64,000 nucleotides of DNA, from positions 2,604,001 through 2,668,000 of the forward strand of contig CM035311.1 of assembly GCA_002900995.3 (NCBI GenBank), read 5' to 3'. The notes beneath the pieces were generated by a model, which was given only the letters and a program-made list of their open reading frames with translations, ran no database searches and was not told where the DNA came from. The translations under genes were made by a program, and so were the position numbers. Shown here piece after piece: positions 31,590 through 43,963 of this stretch. Origin of the DNA: Ganoderma boninense. Lineage: Eukaryota; Basidiomycota; Agaricomycetes; Polyporales; Polyporaceae. Position 1 is the stretch's first letter, and each line of letters begins with the position of its first letter.

Positions 31590-34261
31590 TCAGAAGTCCT
31601 TTCTCCGTTGCTGCTGCTGCCAAACAGCCAGCGGCACATCCTCGTCCTCGCTCGACTGTCTCGGTGGGACTGCATGAGCACTCTGTACCTTCTTAACCTT
31701 TCCGTTGATCGGTGCCATCGCCGGTGAAGGCGAGGTCGTTGCCGACAGCGATCGTCCTGGTGACCTCTGAGCTCCGTGGCCCTGCTTCTCATGCGGAGAC
31801 GCATAGCGGTTCGCTTGCGGGGGAGATCGTGGCCTGCGACCGCTAGGGGAGGTCGGCGACGCCGGAGGGGACACATCCCTAGGTGGGGGTGATGTACCCC
31901 CGTGGTTCATCGACGATTGCGACGACATCCATGACTGCTCGAGGGAGATGGGCGGCATGGCCCCGGGAGGCAACTGGGGCGCGCCACTGAGGGAGTATTG
32001 CTGCGAGACGACCTGGGAAGACTCGCCAATCTCGAAATACTGGTTATTCGCACTACCGGGCGAGTCAGCATGCCGTGGCTGTGGTTGCACAAGCTGCACC
32101 GAATACTGGGACTGCGGAGAATATGGCGTCTGCGGGGTGGGCGGAGAGCGATTGGGCGGGGATGAGGACGTTCGCGCTTGGGGTGGACTACCGTTGGCTG
32201 CCTGGCTGTACGAACCGTAGCCTTGCTCCATCGCACGGTGTTGCATCTCGTATTGTGGTCCCCTCACCGGTGTCTCCGCTCTCCTCGAGCCGTTAGGGTT
32301 GGGCTTGGTGAGGCTGCCCTTCCGTTGACTCTCCTTCCGCTCCTGCTTCTCGCGCTCCTTTTCGGCCCGCTCTCTCTCCTCCCTCTCCTTCTTCTCCTTC
32401 TCCTGTCTTTCCTTCTCAGCGGATGCTGGAGCGCCCTGCCCGTTCTGACCTTGACCCTGTCCTTGATTCTGACCCGTCTTGTTGATAACTCCGAGATACC
32501 AGAACATCAGGTTGCTGATGAGAACCTGCTCGTAGAGCGGCCGTCGAGGGTTCGCGAGCTTGATATGACTGAGACGGTATATGGCGCGCTCGACGTGGAT
32601 GGGGTATCGCGCATACATCCCGAGTTGAGGTGAGGGCGGAGGCACGTAGTTCTTGGACGACTTCGACGCCCCTAAGAGGGCTGCAGCCGTCTCGCGCCCG
32701 GCGGCGCCTGAGGTGACCGACTGGGGCTCTTCCTGCTTCTTCTTCGAGCCGAAGAGAGATCCGAAGAAACCAGTATCTTTCTCCTTTTCCTTCTCCCGTT
32801 CGCTCTTCTCCTTGCCCTTCTTGCTGCTCTTGTCGCCGCCCCACTTGCCAAAGAGACCCTTCTTGTCCTTCTCTCGTCGATGTTCCGACGGCGTTGGTGA
32901 GGAAGGAGGATACGGATGACCGCCATGGGCAAGAGAAGGCCGCGCCTGCTGTATGCTTTCGGAAGTCGATGGGGAAGTGGTGAGAGAGGGTGTGGAAAGT
33001 GAAGGCGTAGATGGCGAGGGTGTTCGTTCAGGAATGGGTGACTCTCCCGGAGGTTGCGGTGAAAGGGCCTTCTGGGGCTGAGGTTGATGGATAACGGGGC
33101 TGACTGTGCTAGTTGATGACTCGCGCTCTGTCTCCTCGATAATCGGATGCGAGTCGGGAACCAGCTCGGTGACGATGTCGGGGCTGCTTGAGAGTGCAGG
33201 ATAGCCGACGATCGGGTCTTTCTCACCTTCCTCCCGTGCATACGCCTCGTATATAGCTGCCTCCACACTGTAGGACTCCGGGCGCGGGAGGGGTGGTACC
33301 TCAGGAATCTCGTCCTTGGATCGAGACACCCGCCGAATAGTCTCAATCTCCCCATGGTCACTCGACGAAAGGTCACTGGAGGTGCGTGGCTCTAATGTGG
33401 CGGCGCGACCGGTAAGCGATTTTCGGCGACTGCGAGTTGCTGTGAACCGATGTGCGCCCTCGCCTGTCCCTGCTTTGCGAATCTTTGTCCGGGCCGTCCG
33501 ACGCAGGGCCTGGCCAGGTAGGGGCACGATGATGGGAGAATCGACATCCTCCCCTGGATCCCGGAGATCGTCCATTTGGTCGATCACTAGAGCAGCAAGA
33601 TTGGTACGGTTCGACGGTACACGCATGTGGGGACGAGAGACGTACCGGACGGAGCGATATTCAGACTGAGACTCCTCCTCAGCACACTTCGCAGCCTCGT
33701 GGGATCATCGCTCTGGGACGCCTCCTCCGCGAGCTCCTCCAGCTTCTGCAGGTCGCTAATCGTCAGCTGCGGCACGTTGGCATTCACGTAGCTCGAGCGG
33801 TTCCGCCGCAGGGGCACCACCGTCTCCTCCTCCTCGCCTACGCCGTCGTTGGCTGATGGCTTGTACTGCCTGCTGAGCATCGACTTCTTCCGTCCGAGCG
33901 CTGAACTCGTGGAGCTGATCGAATTCGAACGGCTTGGGGGGCTGTTGTCGGATCGTGCATGCTCCTTGAGAAACTCACGAAACTCCTTCGGCGCGAGCTC
34001 TGGGTGGACCCGTGCGGGGACCCAGAAGAGGTGGAACGGATCGTCCTGTGCCTCAACGGAGCTGTTGTCGAGAGTGCTCTCATGCGAGCTGCTGCTCGAA
34101 TCGTCATTGGGGGACCAGTACGCCGCTTGAGCCTGGGGGTCTGCGTTGGGGAGATCGGGGTCGAGAATGAGGGACCCGGGGCCGCCCTGGATTGTGGACC
34201 GTCGCCTGATGTCACGGAGAGCTTCGACCTCGCGTTGGATCTCGAGCTGGGAGGGCTGCAT
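31590..34261 (-). CDS. Zds1/Zds2-type protein (Zds C-domain), putative PP2A regulator
   Basis: Protein of 870 residues from two exons, 34261-33646 and 33586-31590; donor GTACGT and acceptor CTCTAG give consistent phase across IAPS-VIDQM. Near 32500-32590 is ERAIYRLSHIKLANPRRPL followed by EQVLISNLMFWYL, the Zds C-domain pattern. In yeast, Zds1/2 bind the Cdc55 form of PP2A and affect mitotic exit and polarity; the same role here is inferred. In yeast the domain is near the C-terminus, but here roughly 290 low-complexity residues follow, beginning with a Lys/Glu-rich charged stretch (about 32310-32430) and then Ser/Pro/Gln-rich sequence. The first exon has an N-terminal block (DPFHLFWVPARVHPELAPKEF) also typical of fungal homologues. 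Start ATG 34261 is the first in frame. Confidence 0.82.
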
Positions 34262-35342
34262 CGCGAGGCGGGCTGAGGCGTATCAGACAGGACGAGGGCC
34301 GGCACACGGGGCAGTGCGGGGGAAAGATGTCGGTGCCGTGGCGGTCGTTGAGGAGAGGGTTGAGCACGCGCTGCGTTACGCTCAGCAGGGCACACTACTC
34401 GGCTTTCCCATTTCGGGCTCGGCACAGACAATGCGTCGACTCCGACAGCGGAGATTATATTTTCTGTAACATTAAATTAGCCATATTTAAATCGCCGACC
34501 GAAAAGGCTATTGAACGTCCTAAATCTGTTTAATTATAACGAGCACCCTTGTGGGAGTCGAGAATAGCCATGATGTTAGTGCCTGACCTGCACAGTGCAC
34601 CTTTTCCAGGGCGGCGAATCTGAGCTCTGAGCAGCTGAGGTAAAAAATGGCTATTTAGATCTGATTACAGGCCGCTTCAAAGCCAGCAAATCGGCCTTGT
34701 TGCCTCCGCAGCAGAGCGGCAGTGGACAAGTACTCCGATGTCATTTCGAATACGCGCTGCCTGGCGCGGCACACCGCAGGGTGCACCTCATAAGTACTTA
34801 GAGGCGGATGGTGGCACCGATGTACCGAGTCCGAACCGGATAGAATTGGTACCCAGGAGGCGTGGATGACATGTACGTGCCCTCGGGCTCACGTCAACCA
34901 TCGGGCTGACTCTCAGTCTCCCTCAGTGCAGCGGAAGTCGGCTGAGAGGCGCCGTGCCCCGAGCGCTCGTCCGACTGCGCGGCCGAACTCATAACGCTCC
35001 AGGATCTGTCGCGGACGTTCGGCCGCCGAATGCGTGGTCCGTGTATATGTTTAGCTGCCTTGAGTTCTTCCGATAACAGTTCGTCCGCGTGGCGGGTGTT
35101 CGACTGATAGGTGACAAACTCGGAGGCAAGTATGGGGCACCCGTTTTGCGGAGAAGGCGGCACACTTGCGGCACAAGCTTCCCAGTGACCTCATCCACGT
35201 GGCTGCCCTCGACCAGGGACCGTGTGTCGTCGCAGCTTGCACAGAAGGGGTGTCGGACCGCCTTGAGCCGAGAAGGAAACGCGTCAAATTAACGATAAGT
35301 ATGGGCCGTGGACACAAACACAACCATCGGGCTTCATATACT
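34262..35342. other. Intergenic region between the Zds gene and the M20 peptidase gene
   Basis: About 1.1 kb. Positions 34450-34540 are markedly AT-rich, fitting promoter sequence for the Zds gene. The rest is the 3' flank of the peptidase gene. Short frames near 34894-35320 have no recognised motifs. Confidence 0.45.
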
Positions 35343-37879
35343 TCACTCCAGCAGAGGCGACTCGTCGGCGTTCAGGATGACCCACGTAAAGAACCGAATA
35401 GTCTCGATGAAGCCCTCGCCGCGGAGTGCTGTAATCCCAGCGTCAGCAAAACAATCGGACATAGGTCATGCCGAGCAGGCCGCGTACCTTCATTCACGGT
35501 GTGGCCTCCGTTGAAGCTGTCAGCATCATTCGTGTGTCCATACCGGAAAATGTGTTTTGTGAGCTTCCAGTAATGCTTGGTATCTACAAAGAAAGCCGCA
35601 CGGTCGCAACGGCCGAACATCATGTCGTTAGCACGGTCGCAACGATCGCGTTGAAACATGGACGGAATTCTGACCCGTGTTGCCTGTAGACATCCCCGGG
35701 GCGATAAACACTTTCTTGTCATACCCCGTCCGATTCGAAGCGCCCAACACGCCTATGATAGTCCCCGAGAGGAACTGGAACGGCCCACTGTCTCCCATGG
35801 GCGTGACGGGCGCGGGCTCAAGCGCGGTGCCGAAGGCGTCAGCGATGCGCAATACACCGCTGGCCTCGCCGTCCTGCTGCTTCACCGAAAACTCCGGCTT
35901 GCTGAACGCGTCGAGTTCGAGGCCAAGCCGCGCAACGACGGGCTTCACGACCCGCACAACGTGCTTCTGGAGGGCGTCGACGGAGCTGTGGATGTCGATG
36001 CGATGGTTGACGATGACTTCGGCGCGCTCTGGCAGAGCGTTGGTTTTTACGCCACCGCGGATGACATCGGCCGCCTGTGTCGTGCCTGCCAGAGCAGGAA
36101 AGAGACGATCTGTCTTTGCCAAGTGCCGCTCAAGCGCACGGAGCGCCTTGTCGGAAGAACGGGAGTGGGAGATGAGCGAACGAAGGTGCGGTGCCATCGA
36201 GGTATCGTGGGCGGCTCGGCACTGCAGAAGTGAATAATACACCCCAGAACGATTGAGCTGGGCGCCGTGCGGGTTGGCTTCGATTTGCTTGACAAGGGCT
36301 GCGAGCATGCCGATGCTCTGTAGTATGCGCGGTTGTGTTCAGCGAATTGTTCAATGGTAACAAGCTGGAGAGACGTACAGTGTGTTCCGGCGGTATGCTG
36401 GAATGCCCTCCAGGAGAGGAGATCTCGAATCGCATGTCAAACTTGCCCTTCTCAGCGACGCCTGGGTTGGCCATGATGACATCATCCTTGACTTCGTATC
36501 CGCCTGAGAGAATTTGAGATGATTAGCAAGAAAGTTTGCACAATCAGGCTAACTGGTACCTACTGCCTTCGTCTACGAGGATGGAGAAGGCATACGCTCC
36601 ATAAGTTGCCAGGAGATAATCCCGGATTGCTGTAGCTCCCTGTGGCATAGTAGTAAGGATTGGCAATCCACCACATTTGACATATTCCAACGCACTGAGA
36701 TACCGCCGCGCTCCTCGTCGATGCCATATGCCAAGACAAACGTACGGGTAGGCTTAAAGCCAGCCCGTAGCAGCTCTTCGACGACGGTCCTATCTCAATG
36801 TCAACAGAAAGGCGAATAAGATTCGGCAAATGTAGCATACAAGCTGCCAACGAGGCCAGGCTTATCGTCGAGGCTGCCGCGTCCCCAGATATACTCCCCT
36901 GCACGCTTGATTGAGCAAGCTTTCACCCGTATAACAGGTAGGCGTACCGTCGAAGTATCCGGAGAATGGAGGCTGATGCCACTGGTCCACCGTCGAGGGC
37001 TCAACTGGCACGACATCTACCGTCCATGGCATGAACGTTCAGGAACAACGACTTGGAGTCAGATGGCAAACCTTGATGAGCGGTCAAGAGTGCGGGCTTG
37101 AGAGCGTCGTCGCTTCCCTGCCAATGATAAACGAGGGCATATTTGTTCACATACGTCTTCTGAAGGTTGGCATGGCTAGATTAAATGATGCAGAGGAGTT
37201 TGAGCGAGAAAAATGGAAAGAGATTGCGAGTCACTTACACCAAAGGGAAGCGTTCCTCAAGATAGGCATGCAATTGTGAGAAGATCTCCCAGCGTTCGTC
37301 TGAGCCAGGAGGAGCAAGGTCGTCGTACGCGACAGTCCTGGCTATTCGCGTCGATAAAGACAAGAAAGAAGCAGCATAAAGTACGTACGGTATTCTCACT
37401 GCCCCTCCTAGAGATTCGTACGCCTTCGACTTGAAATCGTCCGTCTGATAGATCGCCTCTAGCTCGGCCAAGAAGGCACTGTTCCTTTGTGGAGCGATTG
37501 CAGTCGTTTGAGGGCATACAGGTGCTTCACCTTGGGCAAGTCGGCTCGTTGTACCCCAAGGCCCAATGTGCGGGCTCCTCGCAAGCAGATAGAGTAAAGA
37601 CAAGCTGACAGCCAGGAATGAGGCCAGAGAAAAGTAGGCTCGAGACCCCCTTCGAGGGATAGTCGATGCCTGCTGTAATTGCACGCCGTAGGTGAACCCG
37701 ACCTCAACGTCATAAGACTCTTTGAGACTGGACTTTTCATCTCCGGTATGCAACGTCGCGGAGAATTTCCCCGAGAGGTCGCTGAAAGGGCGTGCCGCGG
37801 TCGATGGGGTCGACGCCTTGTTCGGTCCCAAGAGGACTCGCAAGGCGAGCTGGCGCAAGGCCCGGTCGTCTGAGCGCAT
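35343..37879 (-). CDS. Vacuolar carboxypeptidase S-like M20 metallopeptidase
   Basis: Protein of 646 residues from eleven exons: 37879-37389, 37337-37239, 37175-37072, 37016-36948, 36898-36841, 36789-36696, 36639-36564, 36503-36379, 36317-35675, 35583-35488 and 35428-35343 (1941 nt, phases agree). One N-terminal membrane helix (AYFSLASFLAVSLSLLYLL) matches the type II anchor of yeast Cps1. Zinc-site motifs of M20 peptidases are present: LLTAHQDVVPV (His, Asp), GRGSLDDK (bridging Asp), YGIDEERGG (Glu pair), NHRID in the dimerisation region and NGGHTVNE (C-terminal His). Cps1-type enzymes release C-terminal residues from small peptides in the vacuole, which fits an AVT-like transporter elsewhere in the window only thematically. 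The region before the membrane helix is longer than usual and its start is the least certain part. Confidence 0.88.
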
Positions 37880-38312
37880 GTGCCCTCCTCTCTGCAGCCC
37901 GTTGTTCGCTGTTGGATGGACGTGGGGGAAGTGGGAGAAGAAGATAAGCCAGTTGCGTGAGAGGGCAGCTCGCTAGTGCGGCCCATGATGGCTGCTCGTT
38001 GAAGGAGTTGCGGGCCGGGCGCGTGACCTGTCGCGTCTCACGAACAGGTGGTCTGTGACCGCTTGTCACGCTCGCGTCGGAGACGTCACCGGCGTCGACG
38101 CGCCTGCCAGGGCTCTCAGGCTGTCTCCTCGATATCCTCTATCTTCCGTCGGAAATATACCTCGCCATCCTCAACTGGAACAACTCTCATACCAACCTCC
38201 ACCACGAAACGTAGGGTGTGCGAGTCATCCCCCGTCCGAAGTCGTTGTAGGGCGGCCAAAAGTAAAAGTTTTGGCACCGATCTGCACGTGGTGAAGATAG
38301 CTGGGTCTATAT
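37880..38312. promoter_or_regulatory. Divergent promoter region of the peptidase gene and APN2
   Basis: 433 bp between outward-facing genes. No clear core promoter motif was seen; assignment rests on layout only. Confidence 0.45.
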
Positions 38313-40551
38313 ATGCGCATATTATCTTGGAATATTGTGAGTAGCACAAGTTCTCTCCAACAGCCTCTGCTAAACCCCCCTTAGAATGGCATTAAAACCT
38401 TGCCCAAGTATCATCCGTAAGCAGCGCGCCAACCATAAGCCCAAATTGTTTCTCAGTCCCGGTAACTGCCAGATGGAACACGTTCAAGACCTGTGAGGGC
38501 ATTCTAGATGAGATCAAGGCTGACGTGATTTGCTTTCAAGGTACGCTCCTAACGAACCACCCTCTAAACCCCTAGCGCCTGACCTGGTCGCTAGAAATGA
38601 AATCGTCGCGTAACGCCTTACCCAGGGATGTTGCCCTGCCTGGCCCATACCATTCGTTCTTCTCTTTCCCGGCCAACAAAGGCGGCTATAGCGGAGTAGC
38701 AGTTTACGTGGATTCAAGGAAGGTCACCCCGTTAAAGGCTGAAGAAGGCCTCTCTGGACAACTTCAACCCGATCCCTCGCTGTCCGCCGAGGAGCGGATA
38801 TCACCGTCATATCCGTTTCCACATCATATCGACTTGTTCGCGGACGAGGATGGGAATGTACCTTCCTCGTTCGACGGTCTCGACAGTGAAGGGCGCGGTC
38901 TCGTCTTGGACTTCGGTCTCTTCGTCCTCATCAACGTTTACTGTCCCAACGAAACGTCAGATGCTCGGCTGTCGTTCAAGATGAACTACCACCTGATGCT
39001 CGAAGAGCGCGTCCGCAAGCTTGTCGAAGAAGAAAAGCGTGAGGTCATGGTCGTTGGGGACATCAATGTATGCGCGGCGCCCGTTGACCACTGCGACGGG
39101 CATCTCCCCAGCAACAGCGTGGCGTTCTACGACCCTCCTGCCAGAGCATGGTTTCACAAATGGATCGGTCCTGGTGGCCCTATGACTGACATCATCCGGC
39201 AGTTTCATCCTGACCGCAAAGGCCTATTTACATGTATGTACACTCACAGCTGCCCCGCAAGACACCCTAATTCTGACGACCGCTCACAGGCTGGAACATG
39301 AAGCTCCAAGCCCGCGAAACGAACTATGGCACTCGCATCGACTATGTCCTCGTTACTAAAGGACTTCTTCCTTGGATCTTCGGCGGAGACATTCAAGCCT
39401 CGCTTAAAGGCTCCGACCACTGCCCCATTTACGTCGACCTCCGCGATGAGCTTTCTCTTGAGTCTGGAGAGACACTCACGCTGCGCGACGCCATGAAGCA
39501 AACGCCTGACTTGAAGGACCCTCCCCGAATAGCAGCCAAATATTGGGACGAGTTCTCCGGAAAGCAGACCGTCCTTTCTGCATTTTTCAGCAAGGGCTCC
39601 ACGTCGAAGAATGGCGATACCCCGTCATCATCAGATACACCAGCCCCCTCCACTGAAGCCCCTAGTCAGATTACGCCCGCGCCAACCGCTACCTCCGCCT
39701 CACCCGAGATCGAGCGTGTTCCTCCACCTACACCTCCTGCGGAGCTGCCTCCTGCGAAGAAGTTCAAGCCGTCTCAGCCCCGTCAGCCGTCACAGCCTAC
39801 CCAATCCAACAACAAACGCAAGTTGGCCGAGACCCCCTCCTCATCGAAGAAGCGCAAGGCAGCACCCGCCAAGGGCCAGGCGAGCATCGCGTCCTTCTTC
39901 TCCAAGCCTTCCGCATCGGAGTCCAGCTCAGCCTCACCGTCGGCTTCCTCATCGGCTCAGCAAGCCCACAATGTCATTGACATCGACTGCGGCGAGGACG
40001 AAGACAGTATTGTCCCAACAGCACCTGACGAGCCTATGCCTGGCACCCACACACCCGGATCCCAGTTCCAATCCCAATCCCAATCTCAATCCGTCCCAGA
40101 GATGTCCCCAGAGGACCAACTCGACGCCGACTACCGTCTCGCCCTAGCCCTCGCCGCCTCCCCCACGCCCTCCTCCTCACATCCCTCCTCCTCTTCCAGC
40201 GCGACGGCGTGGTCGACGCTCTTCGCGCCCGTCGAGGCCCCGCGCTGCGCGGTGCACGACGAGCCCGCGCGGCTGTACACGGTGAACAAGCAGGGCCCGA
40301 ACAAGGGCAAGATGTTCTACCTCTGCGCGCGCCCCATCGGGCCCGGGTGGGACAAGGGCCGCGAGGGGCGTCTGCGCGAGGAGGTCGACCACCGCTACCG
40401 GTGCAACTTCTTCCGGTGGGCGAGCGAGGTGCGCAGGGAGGCCATGCGCGGGCGCGAGAGGGCTGCGAACGGCGGCCGCAATGTTAATATTAGTGGGGAC
40501 GGGAGCCCAGGGAATGGGAGCGGGAGCGGGAGCGGGAAGGGGCGGACGTGA
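38313..40551 (+). CDS. APN2: AP endonuclease 2 with PIP-like boxes and C-terminal GRF zinc finger
   Basis: Protein of 674 residues from five exons: 38313-38336, 38385-38416, 38473-38540, 38595-39233 and 39290-40551 (2025 nt, phases agree). It cuts DNA at abasic sites and removes 3' blocks in base-excision repair. The fold of the exonuclease III family is clear: [24 protein letters not shown] (catalytic Glu near residue 42), GDINV (Asp, Asn), YGTRIDYVL and GSDHCP (Asp-His). After the nuclease domain come a Pro/Ser-rich linker and two PCNA-binding-like motifs, QTVLSAFF (39565-39588) and QASIASFF (39877-39900), the second flanked by Lys/Arg-rich sequence. The C-terminus has the GRF zinc finger ([30 protein letters not shown]) as in Apn2/APEX2. 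The first three exons are tiny, so an ORF-only view would start at 38597 and lose the catalytic Glu context. Confidence 0.94.
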
Positions 40552-40830
40552 CTTGGTCTTGGCCTTGGCCTTTGTAAATTGTGTATATGGTGTTCAGGAC
40601 GATGTTGTGGGTTGGTTTCAGGATCTTGCCGCTGTCGAGTATTGTTTTGCACGCTGTACCGCTTTGAACCTGTCTCGCATTATGCGGATGGGATAATAAT
40701 CTGCTTGTATACAATTGGATCGGGAATGTACAGAGTACTAGAATGATGGCGAGTCCGTCGGGGAGGAACACGAGGAAAGCAAGATGTGCAGTGTGCGGGG
40801 GAGGAAGAACGGAGGGGACGATGAATAAGA

Positions 40831-43590
40831 TTAGGACGACGCATGCTTGGCGGTCTGCTTCTTCGCCGTGCCGATCGCCGTGTTGTTGACCTGAGCAAAT
40901 TGGTAATTTGAGCACATAATTAGAGACGGTGAGGGTACAGATGAGTATACAGACCTTGGTGGCGAAGCGCAACGAGCACAGCGACTCGTTGAGGTGTGTC
41001 GCAAGTGGCGAGAGGTTGAGGAACATAAGAGTCTTCGAGTTCCCGCTCAGCGAGTTTTGCAGCAAGTAAGTGAGCTATGGCACGAACACTGTCCTTAGTC
41101 TCCTTCCACTCCACCACAGAGAGCAAGACGCACCTTCGAGTTCCGGTACGGAATGTGCTTGTCGCCCTTGCCCTCGCCCTTCTCGCCGAGGGCAGCAATG
41201 ACGTCCCCGAGTGCGCTCAAGCTCTTGTTGATGCTCTGCGTCTCCTTCAGCCGGTCCTTATCGCTCGCGGCCCCGCTCTTCTCCAGCCGCTCGCTACCCG
41301 CGAGGTCGACGAGGTTCAGGCTGCCCTCGCACGATTCGCCCGTCAGCGCGTTCTCGCCACGGATGCGCAGTGTGAACACCGAATGAGAGCGCGAAGACCG
41401 CTCGTTCATGAGCGTCGCCGCGACTGTGCGCCGTCCCTGAGCGAGCTGGAGGAGAGTGCGGACCTGTGTAGGCGACGAGAGCGGGACGACGTTGACATCG
41501 GTGACTGTCGTCCGGCCGGTCTTAGCCTCGTGCTTGATCTCGTGCTTCTTCTTGTCGAACTCGCCCTTGCCGAGGAGGTCGTTGATGGTCTCGTTGTACT
41601 GTAGGCAAAAGGGTTAGCTGAAGATGGAGATGAGAGACGAACTATGGTAGACGTACAATCTCGAGGAACTGGCCCTCCATCTTGTACTGCCAACCCTTGG
41701 TCTTGAGCTCGTCCGCAACACGGAAGACTTGCTCCACTGCTCGGGGGATCATACCCGCTGTCACTTCAGTCTGTTCTCGGTCAGCACTCACGCATATATG
41801 CGGACATATATGGAGCATACCTGACCACCTTCCATCGTGAACGACTTGCCAGAGCCTGTCTGGCCATACGCAAATACACAGACGTTGTAGCCGTCCGTGC
41901 AGCTCTGCGCGAGCTGCGAGATCTCCTCGAAGACCTCGGACTGGGAGGAATGGGGTTCAAAGACCTAGACAGTCGCCCTTCAATACGCAAACGTAATTCC
42001 AGGTGACTGTGTGTCACATACCTTGTCGAAAGTGAACTGCCACTCGCCCTTGCGCTCCTGTCCAGTGGCGCTCTCACTCGACGAGCTGACCACGATCTCC
42101 TTATGGTCCAGTCGATCGGGATAAGCGAGCTGCGCCATCGCCTCCTCGCGCATTTTCGCCTCTTGCTCCGGGTCCGGGCTGGCCGTCCCATCCGTTATCT
42201 CCCCAGCAGACGACGTAGACGCAACCAAAGTTGCATTCGAGATGATGTCCGATCGCAACACGGGCCTCACGCGACAGAACACACGGATGTTCCCCTTGAG
42301 CTCCTGCACCATGTTGTGCAGCTTCCGCCGCACGGTCTCGCCCTCGCGCGCCTCGCGTTCGAGCTCCTCGCACCGCTTCAGCGTGCGCTCCAGCTGCAGC
42401 GCGAGGTCTGCCCGCGAGCCCGCGGTGCGGTCGTACTCGGCCTGGAACGCCGTCTTCTCCGCCTGCATCGCCGTGATTTGCGCCGTCAAGCTGAGCTGTG
42501 CGGTCGCCTGCTGGGCAATCGTCGCTTTGAGACCCTTGACCGTCTCGCGCTCGCGCTCGAGGTCGCCCTGGTACATCCTGACGTCCTCGTGGAGTTCGCG
42601 CAGCTCGCGGTCCTTCTTGCGGAGGTCTGCCTGGAGCTCGCACACCTCGCGCTCGTGGCGCTGGCGGAGGGCGGACAGCTCATCCGAGGCGAGGAAGAGC
42701 TCCTTCCGCTGCGCGAGCTCCTGCGACTTGGCGGCCGTAAGCTCGCGAGAGAGGGCTTCGTGTGAGGCTTGAAGGTCGGAACGCTTCGCTCGCTCTTGCG
42801 CAAGCTCTGAGTCCAGGCGCGCAGCGTCGGCGGCGCGAGCAGTCTCGATATTAGATATTTGCTCTTGGAGGGATTGAAAGCGGTCGTCGGTGGCGGCGGT
42901 AGTGGTGGTACGTGACCTGAGTGACTCGGTTAGACCCAGAGGACCATCGACAATGGGGAGTGTCGCCTTTCATCTCAATGTTCAATATGTTCATGCCCGG
43001 CAATGGCTGTAACACATCAACATGTACACAAAAGGCCTATGCATGCTCAAATCGCTCGCAGGAAAGCCAAGGACTTCACTGCCGCTCTATGCAATACGTC
43101 CCCCTCCTGGATATATGCGTCGTAGAATAACATCTCCTCGACACCTCTCCGCAACCTAGCCATCACAGCGCAGAGATAGGAACGTGGACACTCACGTTAC
43201 TCTTGACGTAGGTCTTGTAGGAGGTCGTACAGGCGCCGTTTTGGGTGGTGCACTCGTCGCCCGTGTCGTCCTCCTCGCAGCTGCCGTAGTCGAGGTCGAC
43301 AGAGCAGGCGCTCTGGGCTTGGTGAGCGGCGGGGGACCCTTCCCCAGCTTATTCGCGGTGTTTCCATTCGGGAGGGCCTTGACGGGGCGGAGTGGCTGGT
43401 TGGTTCCGCCTTCTGCGATGGCGGCGAGCTTGCGGGGTTGGAGGTCGATGCCGATGTTCTCTTGTGCCTTGCGCTTGAGGGAGTTTGTTGAGGAAGCCAT
43501 AGAGGGTCCTGAGCGGGAGGCCATGGTGGGTGCCGAGGAGTGACCTGGACGGTCTGGAGAGGAGGAGCGCAACCGTGGGAGACGCGACAT
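40831..43590 (-). CDS. KAR3: Kinesin-14 (C-terminal motor, Kar3 type)
   Basis: Protein of 730 residues from seven exons: 43590-43196, 42916-42022, 41964-41821, 41770-41657, 41598-41134, 41074-40955 and 40890-40831 (2193 nt, phases agree). A basic Ser/Pro-rich head is followed by a long coiled coil (about residues 150-370), then the neck [11 protein letters not shown] and a C-terminal motor. Motor motifs are [16 protein letters not shown] (P-loop), NERSSRSHS (switch I), LVDLAGSE (switch II) and [15 protein letters not shown] motor at the C-terminus with this neck marks kinesin-14, which moves toward microtubule minus ends and acts in spindle and nuclear-fusion functions. The first intron (43195-42917) is 279 nt, longer than its neighbours. 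The gene converges on APN2 with 279 bp between stops. Confidence 0.93.
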
Positions 43591-43963
43591 GGCACGGCAG
43601 TGGAGGGAATTAGCGAGATCTAACCGCGGGGCGCGCTCCAGTCTCCATCAACCAAACCGTCTTCATATTAGGCGCCTAATATGGCGACGCGTTCGTCATG
43701 TGATCGTATCTTCCTCTGGCGCTTATGTACCCTTTGTCGCACTCACTGGTTGCCGTCGTGCAACTCGGTTGTCGACGCGACTTTCCGAGTCGGCCATTCA
43801 AGCCAGCAGTAGCACCTCTTAACAAAATGAAGACGCGAGCGAAGGAAGCAGGGTCGGTTGAAGCCTTATGTCAGGGCGCCATATTCCATCTGAGCCGGTG
43901 TGCAATAGGATTATATCAGTATTGTAAGATTCTAAAGCAAACGCCTCTAAGCTTGAGCCCGAA
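43591..43963. other. Kinesin-14 promoter and RSM23 3' flank
   Basis: About 370 bp upstream of the kinesin start. It contains the 20-bp palindrome at 43664-43683 and an ACGCGT hexamer at 43687-43692, 97 bp before the ATG. No coding sequence is evident. Confidence 0.55.
43664..43683. promoter_or_regulatory. Perfect 20-bp palindrome upstream of the kinesin-14 gene
   Basis: CATATTAGGCGCCTAATATG equals its own reverse complement and sits 74 bp before the kinesin ATG. The symmetry suggests a binding site for a dimeric protein or a short cruciform. The function is inferred from position and symmetry only. Confidence 0.5.
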
